Shown: positions 12,326 through 24,989 of the stretch, one piece after another | Layout of the letters: each line of letters opens with the position of its first letter | Position numbering within the stretch: the stretch's first letter is position 1 | Origin: Sipunculus nudus | Lineage: Eukaryota > Annelida > Sipuncula > Golfingiida > Sipunculidae | Direction: 5' to 3' | DNA: 64,000 bases | NCBI GenBank assembly: GCA_026874595.1 | Contig: CM049306.1 | Location: 25,723,519 to 25,787,518, forward strand | Made by a program: the position numbers and the translations under genes | The notes under the pieces: generated by a model | The model's input: the letters and a program-made list of their open reading frames with translations, nothing else | The model's database searches: none | Told to the model about the DNA's origin: nothing

Positions 12326-13089
12326 TGCCATGCAGTCGTCCTGACGTCTGTCCTTTTGGCCTTTTGGACTGCCCTGCTGACATGATTACTTTGTGTCAAA
12401 ATAACCATAAGATTTGTATATAGGCCAATATGAAGAAATTGCAGGTTGCAGTATGACACCACCAATCTCATATCAATAATAATCTTTACAAAGATTAACA
12501 TGTAAAGAAAGTTCCATGGGAAACCATGCAATACTTATAAACTCAAAATGGACCATCTGCTGTGACGCTTAAAGGGGCCTATTCACTTAGCAGTTATGTT
12601 AATATACATGACGTATATTGTTCCTCACAATATATGCCATCGTATCTGCCAATATTTCTATCTAAGACCGTTTGCTTATTGATTTACACAAGTTTAAATA
12701 AACTTGCCTCGGTCATTATCAGTGGTTAAAAACAAACACAGCGCGCACATCGCCTGGTAGCCCTATAACAACAACTTATAACACAAATAACACAGGTGAT
12801 TGGAAGAAGTTTATAAGTCAGTGCGCCTGAACGGTTTTGTTGGGAAACCTTTGTTTTCAGGCTAAATGGACTGATAGCGTGAGACATACACATATTATAG
12901 CAAATGATTATGTATATTTAGCCAATTGGAATCAGATTTCTGAAGAACTAGTTGGGGCAGTTTGTTGAAATTTATGTGTTGACTGGAATAATGTGTAAAT
13001 GAGGTAGATTTTGTAATCCCATTGTATTTTTATGTCCAAGGGCCTTAAACACTTGATACTGACTTTCCTAGTATTCAAAGGCATGTTTT

Positions 13090-13153
13090 CGCTTTGCCGC
13101 AGCTCACAATACGGACAAAGACCCATTACTATGGCTCAGTATGACTGAAAGCT
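13090..13153 (+). mobile_element. Pearl/HINE 3' end remnant
   Basis: Contains ggacaaagacccattactat and a half hairpin (ggctcagtatgactgaaag), matching the 3' end at 50310-50364. The 28-bp satellite begins immediately after it. Confidence 0.65.
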
Positions 13154-13159
13154 GTTTTC

Positions 13160-13790
13160 GCACTAAAAGCGTTCCCCAGTATCGAAATCAGCGTACCCTT
13201 CCCCCAATACCAAACTCAGCTTACCGTTTCCCCGATACCGAAGTCAACGTACCGTTTTCCCAATATCGAACTCCGCGTACGTAACCCCAAAACCGAACTC
13301 AGCGTACCGTTCACCCAATACCGAACTCAGCGTACCGTTTCCCCAATAAAGAACTCAGCGTACCGTTTTCTCAGTATCGAACTCAGCGTACCGTTTCCCC
13401 TTATGTCGAACTCAACGTACTGTTTCCCCTATACCGAACTCAGTGTACTGTTTCCTCAATATCGAACTCAACGTTCCGTTTCCCAATATCAAACTCAGCG
13501 TACCGTTTCCCCAATATCGAACTCATGACAGCGTACCGTTTTCCAAATATTGACAAAGTGTACCGTTTCCCCAATATCGAACTCAGCTTATCGTTTCCCC
13601 TATACCGAACTCAGTGTACCGTTTCCCCAATATCGAACTCAGTGTACCGTTTCCCCAATATCGAACTCAGCGTACCTTTTCCTGAATATCCGACTCAGCG
13701 TACCGTTTTCCCAATATCGAACTCAGCATACCGCTTTCCAAATATCGAACTCAGCGTACCGTTTCCCAAATATCGAACACAGAGCAGTGT
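13160..13790 (+). repeat. 28-bp satellite, about 22 copies
   Basis: Consensus unit: accgtttccccaat then atcgaactcagcgt. Because 28 is not a multiple of 3 and the unit lacks stops in any forward frame, long open frames cycle through YRFPNIELS, VPFPQYRTQ and CTVSPISNS. These frames are not evidence of a gene. Spacers do not differ from repeats, so it is not a CRISPR array. Confidence 0.95.
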
Positions 13791-13899
13791 ATTATACGCA
13801 GTTTATCAATACATTTCATGTTCATACTGCACCAAGAAAGAGCGCGTATTCAGTGCCATTTTCGATAAGGTAATCGATTCAGGTACGACCTCAGATGCG

Positions 13900-14060
13900 G
13901 ATTAGCCGGGGGATGGTCCGTCATCCTATTATTTCAAGGGTCACAGACCAATGTTTGCGCCCCCCCCCCCCCCCTTCGAATCTTGGGACCATTCTTTAGG
14001 TTTTGTTATAAGTCCTCCTGAGTTGGACCCTTCCTTTTCCTAATTCCTGGATCCGCCCTG
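13900..14060 (+). repeat. Dispersed repeat with C-tract, copy 1
   Basis: Shares with 28010-28150 a C-run of 15 or more, then 'tttaggttttgttataagtc', 'ctcctgagttgga' and an end at 'cctggatccgccc'. The last motif resembles the terminus of a DNA transposon, but the opposite end was not found. Confidence 0.6.
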
Positions 14061-14291
14061 GACCTGTGTGCGGTTATGGCGCATGCGCTTAAATATTCTC
14101 CATGTTGTGTGTTGTGTATGCATTGTGGAGATGGTATTAATTAATCAGCACGCATTCATCGTGTTTACACTGCGTTGATGGTAAACCATATTAATTGATT
14201 CGGTAACAAAACCATCTCCCGATGTGGTTTCATCAGTTTGGATCGAAACGCGAGTGAACACGGGGGTATATAATGTGAACAGAATGATACC

Positions 14292-14350
14292 TAGCATGGT
14301 TCCCAGCCTGCCTTGCGCTACGCTCATTCGTGAGGCTGGGAACCATGCTA
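14292..14350. repeat. Perfect 18-bp foldback
   Basis: TAGCATGGTTCCCAGCCT and AGGCTGGGAACCATGCTA are exact inverses around a 23-base loop (gccttgcgctacgctc...). Likely a miniature foldback element or back-to-back transposon ends. Confidence 0.8.
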
Positions 14351-15098
14351 AATGATCCCGCGTAGAGTGAATATTCATGTCGTGTAAAGCCCTATTAGCG
14401 TGTCGAATACGGCTTTTCCAATACCGAATTCAGGTATAGTGCGAATAGAATTTTGATTTGCGGGCAGTTTTCAGTTAATGCGGGTAAATATAGAGTGAAC
14501 AAGACCTACCTCTGTACATATTTGCAGGTCCTCTATTTTGAGAGTCGCATGCGATGGTACAGAGATTTGAGCGTCGAAGTGTATACATGCGTGTGTGACC
14601 TGTCCACGTCAAGTTTCTGTTGAAATGATACAATGGAAGTGTTTATGTCATAACTGTCAAATAGGTCCTGTTTATGAATACTTTGTAGAAATGCAAATAC
14701 GGATACTCTGTTAGTAGGGCATTATGTATATTCATCGCCCAGAAATTTGTCTTACTAATCCAATTATACTCGATATATATATTTTTAAGTTGCAATAACA
14801 AGTTCAAAGATAACAAACAGAAAACAAGTCTTATCATGGTATAGCCTTCTTCCGTATACAAAATGAATGTAAGTAATACAAATTGATGATACATCTGTAA
14901 AAATGTATTATTAAAACGTATTTATAAAACACTGTATACAGATCGCCAGCTCCTGAGAATTAAGAACTTATGCAGTAAGTATTAATTACAGATATACTGC
15001 ACTCGATAACTTATGATAGGCAAGTTAGTATCCTTAATACCCACTGAAAGGATAGTCATGATCAAAAGCACATACTTATCCCCAAACTTCACTGGATC

Positions 15099-15162
<64 letters not shown>

Positions 15163-15535
15163 AATTGTATATTCTTCTTGAGTTTGTAAAATAAGACTGT
15201 CGATCCGTGTCTTTATTTAATTTATATTTATCTAAAGGAATTTTCATTCAGTACTCCTGTATATTTTAACAAGTCTCTGTATGAACCTGTATCTGTACGT
15301 GAGAACATCATAAATGCATGTGTACGCGTCCCAATGTTACTCCAGCAAAATATCATGCAGTGATATTGTTCTAGGAAAGAGGCTTTTCTTCTATGTTGGA
15401 TCTATACTGCGGCTGCATGCTTGCTGAAAGGGTAAATGTTAATGGACCTAATCACATTCCCGTTATGATAAAATTGCATGAAGTATAGTGTTTTGCACCT
15501 TAACATTATTATGATATTTGTCAATAATGTGTTCT
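14351..15535. other. No recognisable gene
   Basis: Unique AT-rich sequence broken by the AT microsatellite at 15100-15159. Confidence 0.6.
15100..15159. repeat. (AT)n microsatellite
   Basis: Thirty uninterrupted AT units. Confidence 0.98.
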
Positions 15536-15543
15536 CCTCCTGT

Positions 15544-17058
15544 TAGGGCCCTTCGCGGGCTGAAAAAGTCCACAGCCCGCCCTGCAATCAAAGAAATAAA
15601 TTCAGCCCGCCCTGCCACGCAATTATTATGATTATTTCAGCCCGCACCCGCCCCGCAAAATTCACTTTCAGCCCACACCCATCCCGCCCCGCATTTTCAA
15701 GTTTCAGACCCGCAGTCTAGCCCGCAAAATAATTAAAAATAGTTTTCGGATCCAAAGTTTACATCAAGATATTTTACAGCACATATAGGAGACACGTTTA
15801 TTATTAATATATATGAAATGTTTGGAAATAAAAAATTAATTTGAATACGTTTTTGCAATAATTCAAACCATAATTCATGAAATATTTTTTTTAACGACAT
15901 GTTTGATTGGTTAAATGGTTTTAATATATACATAATAATTTAACACACCTTAAACATGTTTTAATATTTTAAAGGGGAAATGAACAAAGCTTTGGTTTGT
16001 TGTGTCTCTTTCTACTTAGTTTTATAAAAAAAAGTAAAGAAAAAAATAGACTTCTTCAAAGTATGTGTACCCAAAGTTACCCTTTAGAATAGTATTGGCC
16101 AATCACAAGCCAATCAAACCACAGAGATGTGTTGCTGGTTAATTTTTTTCAGTCATAATCAGCCAATTAGTTGAAACTGAGACCAATCAGGTCAAGGGAG
16201 TAAAGGGGTAATCTAACCAATGTAGCATTAGGTTCAGGATGTTCATTGAGATCTAGACATTGCCAGAGCCTTGTTTCTTATAGCAATCATCAACACATTA
16301 TGCTGTGACCAAAAAGGGATTTGACAAGCCAGTGGTCAGTGTCAGTTACGATTAGACAGCACATGGAGTTACAATTAGATAAGGAGTCCACCTAGCTTTG
16401 TGCAGTTCCAGGTCAATTGAGTCACCTACATAGCAAACTGTAGCCACACACTGTTTACTACAAGATCAAAGGTAATCAAGCCCTTGCCTCACTCCCAGTC
16501 ATATTATATAATATGTGAGTGATGACACAAGTACAGGGTTACAGTCCATATACAACATCAGGCCAGGTAATTTTATACAAAGTAATGACCAGCTCCCATT
16601 GCAAGGACAATTGTTTTAAGTCTAGATTTCAGGTTAAGGATGCATCATCTATCTTGTTTAACAAATTGACGTTATACCTAGAAAAGTCACATTTGCATAG
16701 TGTTGTTAAAACTGTTAGTCAGTGTAAGGGGTTAACAGGAATAAATTTATTTTTTTTTACTAAATTATCTTTTCATATTACTATTTTTACGAAACCTGAA
16801 AACATTTTTTACAAAAATACCAATTTCTTCATATGATAGTTTTTTTAAGTATAATTTTATATTCATGTTTTACTAAACTGCCAGATCATCAAACCGCAGC
16901 CCGTCCCGCACAGACTTCATTTCGGCCCGCCCGCCCCGCACTTTCTTAGATGTAGCACGCCCCGCCCCGCAAAGATTCCTATGCGGGGGCCCGCGGGGGA
17001 CCGCGAGCTGCGTGCCCCCGCGGGCCGCGGGTCAAAACCCTCTCCGCGCAGGGCCCTC
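15544..17058. mobile_element. Non-autonomous hAT-type DNA transposon
   Basis: Ends are TAGGGCCCTTCGCGG and the inverse of the right end, GAGGGCCCTGCGCGG. It is flanked by perfect 8-bp duplications, CCTCCTGT at 15536-15543 and 17059-17066. An 8-bp duplication and short TAGGG/CAGGG-type ends are hAT hallmarks. Subterminal regions hold many GCCCGCCCCGCA-type repeats in direct orientation, plausible transposase-binding sites. No transposase domain is readable in the 1.5-kb interior. Confidence 0.82.
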
Positions 17059-17149
17059 CCTCCTGTACACAAGTGCAAATAAGCTTGCACCGGGCGCCAT
17101 GAATGATGTACCACCTAAACATAGCACACGTCACCTCGTGTCTGTACCG

Positions 17150-17290
17150 CGCAAGTTCACAAATTAATATTTTTCAGGCTTACATTCGGTGTTTCTTCTG
17201 TGTTTCTCCTTTCATGATCCTCCTCTCGCTTTCCTAGATCGGATCTCTGATCACGCAGTTTGTTATGGTAAATAGACACGAGGACGGTGT
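17150..17290 (+). repeat. Dispersed repeat, copy 1
   Basis: Shares 'tgtttctcctttcatg', 'gatcgga' and 'tgatcacgcagtttgttatg' with 39714-39845. Family not recognised. Confidence 0.5.
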
Positions 17291-17411
17291 TTACTCACAC
17301 TCAGAACCATAACAACGTGTGAAACAGGTGAACTGGAGGTAGTATATATGTCTGTATGACGAGATGGTTTTGAAAATGAACTAATAAGTAATAACGTCAG
17401 ATAATACACTT

Positions 17412-17412
17412 G

Positions 17413-17457
<45 letters not shown>
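17412..17457. repeat. (AAT)n microsatellite
   Basis: About 15 units. Confidence 0.97.
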
Positions 17458-17461
<4 letters not shown>

Positions 17462-18304
17462 TTATAATAACCCGTAGGCGACAGACAGACACACCAGACA
17501 GACTAATAGCTGCAGTGAGGGACATGCAGAGAGGTACGGTATACAGATGTTTTACGAAGACGTATTAAATATAAGACTTAGAAATGGCCTAAATGTCTCC
17601 ACAAGAACAAAAGTAGAGGGAATTAGTTTAAAACAAAGAACAATATAGGACAACTCCCCGGAGGACATTCAGTAGGCTTGCGATATGACTTTAAACTGGA
17701 GAGTACGTCTTGTTAACAAGCTCAACAGGACACAGGTTTCCTTGTAAATCAGGAATTAACTCGTCACACGTATGTTTGGTTTATACTCAACTACGCACTA
17801 GTAGATACAGGAGGTCTCCGTCGCACTTATGCGTCATATGTATGTCATGTCCATTCATCTAACGACAAGAAAAACAGTGTAGTTTTCTTAATCTTGAATA
17901 GTGTCCCTAGTATTGATATTAATATTCTTGCCTCTCTTAGGAGGGTATGCGTTCATTCCCTTTCATATGTTTGTGTGTGTTTGTTCACAACATAACTCAC
18001 GTAATCATGAACGTAATTCCATGAGGTTACGTGGGCACCTCGAGAATGGACCAATAAGGAATCAATAAGATTTTGATGTGGGTCCGGCTCATGATCCAAT
18101 TCCGGAACGACTTCCGGGAATATATACAAATATGAAGTCATATATACGAATGAACGTGGGAATAAGTGAATGCAAACACTTGTCGGTGAACGTCTGCACC
18201 AATGAACATGAAAACATGGGCCGATAAGTGAATGAAAAAATGTCTGGGTCGCTGAGTACCCCACATTAAGGAAGGCCAATATGGAGGAGGCCTGATTTCC
18301 TGAG

Positions 18305-18365
18305 AATGCATTTTCCTAGTTTTTTATATTATTATTATTTTTATTATATTTATTATTATAATTGT

Positions 18366-18453
<88 letters not shown>

Positions 18454-18490
18454 ATTATTATTAGTAATATTATTAGTATTATTAGTATTG
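18305..18490. repeat. AAT/ATT palindromic microsatellite
   Basis: An (AAT)n block runs directly into an (ATT)n block, giving a long AT-only foldback. Confidence 0.95.
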
Positions 18491-18773
18491 AACGTAAAAT
18501 GTAAATGGATGTAAATGGATGTCGGTTACTTTTTTACATTCAGTGGGCACAGTTAAACATGGGTTTGGTGACAACAAACAGCAGCAGTGCATTGAATATT
18601 CTGAAATGTTTTTAATAAAAAGTAAATTAATGATAAGTTGTAGATAATGAACAAATAATTAATTTTCCGTGTACATAAAAATGATGACGTATGAAAGAAT
18701 ACTGGCCAAATATAAAATCGAAAGTACACAACTGATAAATCACTTATATAAGTGTTAGTGTTTATATACATAC

Positions 18774-18784
<11 letters not shown>

Positions 18785-18846
<62 letters not shown>
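18785..18846. repeat. (TA)n microsatellite
   Basis: About 30 TA units preceded by CATA repeats. Confidence 0.97.
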
Positions 18847-18849
<3 letters not shown>

Positions 18850-19467
18850 GCCTGCAAAGACAATAAATACAATAGAATATGACATATCTAAAAGAGAATA
18901 TTTTTAGAAAAAAGGGGTCCCATATTTTGTGAAGGAGGATAGAATAACAATTGGACCGACCAACGGGTCAGATTGTTAGCTGATAATGTATTGAAAGACG
19001 TTTTCTAGTCACATTTGCCGACGTCTTAACACCCCATTGAATGCGTGTTGATGTGTCGGGTGTCAGCAATGGCTCGCCTGTTTGGCAACACCCGTCGGAA
19101 CAAAACGGATTCGGTGGCGGCAGGATAGGTGGTCTGCAGGGCGTCGTGCCGCTGTCAAATTAGGCCAGAACAAAGGCCAAGACGCAGTTCAAAGTTGCCG
19201 GGGATTCACACATACATTATGGTGTGAGCAAGGTCACAGGAAGGCGTGGAGGTCACAGACAGACGCCGTCACTACACAGGCTTTTAACTACTTCATATGT
19301 TGACATGTCTGCAATATCTTTGTGTTGTAATTACACAAACAGTCTTTCAAGACTCAATTATCACGTTAAGTGAGAAACAATTAACTACAATTTTTTTTTG
19401 GTTCACCCATAAATTTTGTCTCATTAAAATGTGGATTGCACCTATATATCTGTCTGCCTGTCCTTTG

Positions 19468-19531
<64 letters not shown>

Positions 19532-19545
19532 TAATAATATTAATA
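19468..19545. repeat. (AAT)n microsatellite
   Basis: About 24 units; creates poly-Ile frames on both strands. Confidence 0.97.
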
Positions 19546-20483
19546 ACAACATTATATATACTTAACATATTTACATACATATGTGTACGTGTTTACATTT
19601 GTAATACCATAAAAGGAGATGCATCAGCAGAGAGGCACATTATATTATCTATAAAAGTGGTTAACAAAATAAAGGTCATACGACTTACTTTTATATCATA
19701 TTTTTCATTTCAAATTAAGTGTTTTCATCCAGGATTTGTTGTACTCTTCAAATGAGCTGTGTGTATTTACAATTTTAAAGTATTGATTTTCATAAATCCC
19801 AAAAATAAATCGTCAAAGTAGATTTTTCATATGCTGTAAATTGAAGTATAAAACTATTTGAAATTCTTCTGTTTAGAGAAATGAATCGATTATTTTACTT
19901 AAATACTATATTTTTGTGTGGTTTTATTTTGCCTTAATGAAAGATTTTTTTGTGTTTGCTAATCTGATTTCCATGGAAGCTCGGTTTCAGCTCTTGTTTT
20001 CGTAGTACGACGTCATGCAATTTTCTACGAAACCAAACCCTTCGGAGACAGCAGCCGCATGGTACGACCAACATGTGCGCTGGAGACAATGGATAACTAA
20101 ACAGGGGCCACCGCCCCTTCTGTTCAGATGTCGAGGGCCACAATCCAGGGATACATATCAAAGGTCATTGTAGCGGATATCACCAACAGTTAACACTGGA
20201 TTTTATAGCTTAGATTAGTTCAAATTTATGTTCATTTCTAATGAATACTAGCATGCGGTATGTATGTAGACATGGGTTGTCTGGTTTCCCCTGACGCCTA
20301 GGTGACGTTCCGTCTTTTGTTCTTTTATTAACCGTAATTCGGCCATTGTTTATCGTTTTGTTAAGGCGACCACCAGTCCACTCAAAGGATTTCGCGACAT
20401 GGCACACATATCTAAATCGTTATTTCGAAAATCACTTTCATTTTTAATAATATCAATAAAATAAGAATGATTTGTAGAATAAA

Positions 20484-20484
<1 letters not shown>

Positions 20485-20563
<79 letters not shown>

Positions 20564-20564
20564 T
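20485..20564. repeat. (AAT)n microsatellite
   Basis: About 26 units, followed by degenerate ATC/ACA triplets to 20645. Confidence 0.97.
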
Positions 20565-20645
20565 ATAACAGCAAAATCATCCTTATCATCAACAACATCA
20601 ACGACAACAATGATAATGATAAAAATAATAATTATTATTATTATC

Positions 20646-22639
20646 ATCATTACTAACTCATATTACATGTATTTTATAAAGAAAAGTTTCCCTTGCATAT
20701 ATAACGGTTTCTTCAATTATGTAAAAAATTCTAAGTAAATGTTCCAATTGATTCATATTGGTATCATTGACAGAACTGCAAAATAAGAAACACAAGAGAT
20801 TTTTGTCAGTTGTGGTTTTTATTATCTGTATAAAATGTCATACTCAAGATGTTGTACAATAATAATTTTGACCTAAATTAACAAACACTAATTGGGTTTG
20901 TATAGTTTAACGGACATATCCGCTGGATCCGCTATATATCTATGTAATTGCGGTTCCAAGCGTGATAACGTATCAACTGGACGGACTATTTGAATTGAAT
21001 ATGTGGCAAAGTAAGAAAAAAGTCGTACATCTGCCACAGTTAAATAAACTGACTGAGGACAATAGGTCGAAATTTGCTATATTGAACATTGAAATTGTAA
21101 TGCATATAGTTGCGTTTCATGATCCTTCTCCATATGCCGGGTCTGCCGCAAGTCCCAGCGCATACACATACATGTATATTACTGATAGGTCTCATTGTCG
21201 AATTATATACCATTTTATATTAGATTTGAAAGACCTAACTCCCTTAATCGTTAATCGTACATTGTTCAAGGACGGAATGCAGCCTGGATCTGTAGTCAGG
21301 GGATATTTATCCATTCCCGGAAGTTTCAATGTGTAAAATGCTTCAAGGGCTACAGGGACCTAAGTAATAAAAAGATATTAATTTAGTTGTTGTAAATCCC
21401 ATTTCGATTTTCTTAAGATCAAATAATTCGGTGGAAGATGCAAGGAGTAAAGCAGACATATGGCCATGTAAGGCAGTCACGCCTGAAGGCACGGTAGATT
21501 AAAGACTGTTTTATAGAAGTCGATCAAAATCTCCCAGGGGCTTACACAGCTAAAGTATAATCTATAGGACTACAAATGATTAATAGATTATGGTAGTAGG
21601 CATTCTGTCTCTTTTCGCGCTGACAAGATCTTCGAACACTGGCTTACCCCAGACGGCGGCTCGGGCCGACATACGACAGTCGAGGGGCGATCAAAATCTG
21701 CGATTGCAAAACCAGGCCGATTGTCAGGGATTCACTTGGGTTTGGACCATTTTTTAGACTTATGACGATTTTTGCACATAAAGCTTAGCAAGGACGCCTG
21801 CACTGATGAATGTTTCAATGGCGCGTATTCCTTACCGGCAGCGCGCCAGGGTCGTCTGCCACTATTTAATCTTACCGGAAGTTAGTATCTACCGTAGACA
21901 ATATAACCACTTCCAGTCAAACCAGCAAAGTTTATGACAGGAATAAATCAATTTCTTTGGAGGAAAAACGTATTTTTGCCGTCTCTTGGCGTGGTTTTAT
22001 AGGTTGGTAAAATCGAATATACAAGGGGCCTGGATACGAGGGGCCCAAAAACATCAGGTATATATTGACCGTAATCTTTTTTTTTGTAAATATTCTCTGA
22101 TCAATGTCGGGGGGCAAAAACTCGCCTCGGCACCCCGTCAGAACTTTATTGGAGGCCGGCTAGTTAATAAACGATTCTAGTTCAAAACTTGATATCGCCG
22201 AACCAGTTCCTTGTATATGTGATAGGCTAAGTATTATCAATACCCGCATCCAGGGGTTTATAATAAACCCAAAACATTTGGACAGATCAAAGACTGTTGT
22301 TACACATGTCCGTCTTTTACTTATGTGAGCCGCTTTCTCAGGTACCACGGTGTATGAGCGGACATTATCGGAGAATTAAGGTGTGCCCTTATCATATTTA
22401 TGCCATCATGGGCGATTATGGATTCAGCTCATACACACATGCGCGCACACTACGTTCAAGGTGACTAAGTAATTATACTTAACCTAACACACATCGATGA
22501 CGGTGCCCGCGTGGATGGCAACTTACCCTAATAAATTAAAGAAATGTTACAACCAGGTAGAACAAAAATTACTTATAATATAAAATTACATTTATATATA
22601 TATCCAACATGATACGCGAATGAAGTATATTAAAAACGC
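20646..22639. other. No recognisable gene
   Basis: Unique sequence; holds the unsupported frame at 20962-21336. Confidence 0.55.
20962..21336 (+). other. 124-codon open frame, unsupported
   Basis: The longest open frame in the window that I cannot explain by a repeat. The predicted protein is compositionally ordinary, with no motif I recognise and no splice or promoter context. It could be a chance frame or part of an unknown exon. Confidence 0.12.
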
Positions 22640-24130
22640 AATTTGAGTATATACAGAGCCTTTTTGAGTATATACAGAGGTTTTTTTAGCGAACCTGTGA
22701 GCTTATGCGATGGTGCGGCGTCGTGTGTCGAACGTCGTGCGTCGTGCGTTGTCTGTACGTCAAGCATAGCTATCTCAAAAACGGCAGGAGCTAGCATCAC
22801 CAATGTTTTTGCAAATAATCAGTCACCAACAAAAAACTATATCGGATTTTGTTTATTTTCTTTCTAACTGCATTTTCTTAGATTTTATAGGGAAAAAGCT
22901 AAAAAAAAGCTTTAAAAATCTTCTTCTCCAAAACTGTTTGGCCAAATTTTCCCATATTTCACAGAAATGATCCCTGGAACAATCTCTCTCAAGTTTGTTC
23001 GAATGGTTCCAGTTCGGAGATTTTTGGCCAAGTTATAGGAGGTTGAACTTTGTCATCTGTCCAAAAAAGCATAATAAAATTTAAATCCAAGAAACGGATG
23101 GAGCTATCATCACCAAATTAAATGCCAATGTTGGTCAAATAGGTCATATCTGAAATTGAGGTATTGGTGGCGCCACCTGCATTTGCTTTTTTTGTACGGG
23201 GTCATCGGTGCCTGTTTCACACTGAGGACTACAAAAAACTTCTTTGCTGAAACCACATGGCCAAACTATTTAATATCGTACAGAAATGATCCTAGGATAG
23301 TGCTTTCTGAAGTTTGTTCAAATGGTCTCTGTTCAGTGACTTTTGTCTAAGTTATGGGAGACTGAATTTAGTCATATGCCATAACAGCCCATTTCAGCCT
23401 AAGTGGCTACAAAGATCTTCTTCTCAAAAACCACTGGGCCAATTTCTTAAATCTCACACATGAATTATCCTCAGATGTTGATAATTCAAGTTTGTTCAAA
23501 TGGTTTTGGTTCAGTGCTTTTTGGCCGAGTTACGGAAAGCTGAACTTAGCCAGTTTGCTGTATCTTCCTATATGAGTTATAAACCTGCGAAACGTTTTTC
23601 GACTGATGCCACTGAAGCCAGTTTGTTAAATATTTTACAAGAATAATCCCTACAATTATTCTTATAATAATTGTCATTAATGGTTCCAAATTAATGATTT
23701 TTTGGCTGAATGATTGAGATTGAATTGAGTCATTGTACCATATATGTTAGCTGTGTGATGCTGTGAGCTGCATGTGTGATGCTGTTACATCTAGCCTGGC
23801 ACCAGTTTATCAGCATCTATTACAACATGCCACTAGACATTTAGATTTCAGGTTATCTTTGGTTAATATTGACAAGGAAGTGTTTTTAAAAGCTTTTAAA
23901 AAATAGTTTTATGATATAAGTTATTCATCATACCAGACAATGTTACAATCGTGGATATTCAGCTTTCTGTGGCTATATAAAGACAACTGTATATGGATTT
24001 TAAATTATTAGTATCCCTACTAAACTTAATTCAAGAATTTGCCATCAATGAGATATATCTGAATTTTAATTTTGCATTCAGTAAGCATCTGTAAAAATTT
24101 CACATATATTCCTGATTTCTTCTTTATGAA
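22640..24130 (-). mobile_element. HINE-like element, GCGAACCTGTG family
   Basis: Minus-oriented. Its 3' terminus is at 22680-22740 (inverse of AGCGAACCTGTGAGC plus GTCGTGCG-type repeats). Core units of about 210 bp follow, marked by 'gtggcgccacctgcattt', 'tgttcaaatggt' and 'agttatgggag'. The same core occurs inverted at 42270-42680 and 61700-62690. A direct repeat gagtatatacagag flanks the terminus. Confidence 0.7.
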
Positions 24131-24149
24131 AAGTCCGCTGAAAAACATT

Positions 24150-24663
24150 TTGTATTGGAAAAATTAATTTCAAAGTTATTTCAAGTAGGGACCATTTTCA
24201 TGAACAGATGGCAGCACTTGGTTTACCATTGGCAGATTGCCAGTGCCTTGATGTTGGCCAGTAGCAAAAACATCAGCTCCAAAAATAGTTTTGGCACAGT
24301 GCCAGGATTGGAAGAAGTGCAGCCAGGTATAGGTCAAGAGATCAATCAGTGTAGTAGCTGCATTCTATTTATAGCTTTGGCAGACTACTCACTGCATCAG
24401 ATTTGGCACCAAAGTTCAGCCTGGATCTATTTATAGCTTTGGAAGACTGTCAACTGTGTCAGATTTTGCAACAGGTCAAGAGTTCTCTCAGTGCAGCCAA
24501 GTACAGGTCAAAAGTTAACTCAGTCTAGCCAAGTGCAGGTCAAGAGGTTACTCAGTGCAGTATCTTGAGCCAGCAATTTGTCACAGCAGTTCACTCGGGG
24601 GCAACTGCCTTACTCACCTAAGCCTCGTCAGCCCAGTGCATCAAACTCTGGGGAAGTTTGATG
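24150..24663 (-). repeat. HINE block A with hairpin, inverse of 52484-52900
   Basis: The phrases 'aggtcaagagttctctcagtg' units and 'gccagcaatttgtcacagcag' are found inverted at 52484-52900. A hairpin at 24639-24663 has arms CATCAAACT/AGTTTGATG. Confidence 0.7.
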
Positions 24664-24985
24664 TATTGGCCTGATATTTTGACCTGTCCATGCGTCTTTG
24701 ATGGTATTCTCATTTACAAGACAGGTGGTGCCACCTACATGGACTTTTGCCGTGTATGCGCCTGTTTATTTCTACAGAGGAATTTGATACATCAGCCTAC
24801 TAAAATTAGGCATGTTTATATATATCGGGTAGGTATATAGTGTACAAGACTGGTGGCGCCACCTACAATAATTTTTGCACATTGTATGTCCCTGCTTATT
24901 TCAAAGGAGGATTTTGATATATCAGTCTGACATTGGGCATATGTATATATCTCTTCGTTGTATACAAGACTGGTGGTGCCAGCTC
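24664..24985 (-). repeat. HINE block B, two ~110-160-bp units
   Basis: Units contain 'acaagactggtggcgccacc' and 'gatatatcagtctgacattg'; the inverse lies at 52140-52483 in the same relative order to block A. Confidence 0.65.
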
Positions 24986-24989
24986 AAAT

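Noticed and set aside
13160-13790. CRISPR-like array
   Set aside because: There are no unique spacers, the unit is contiguous, and the context is eukaryotic.
13525-13905. 126-codon frame as a gene
   Set aside because: It is a translation of the 28-bp satellite.
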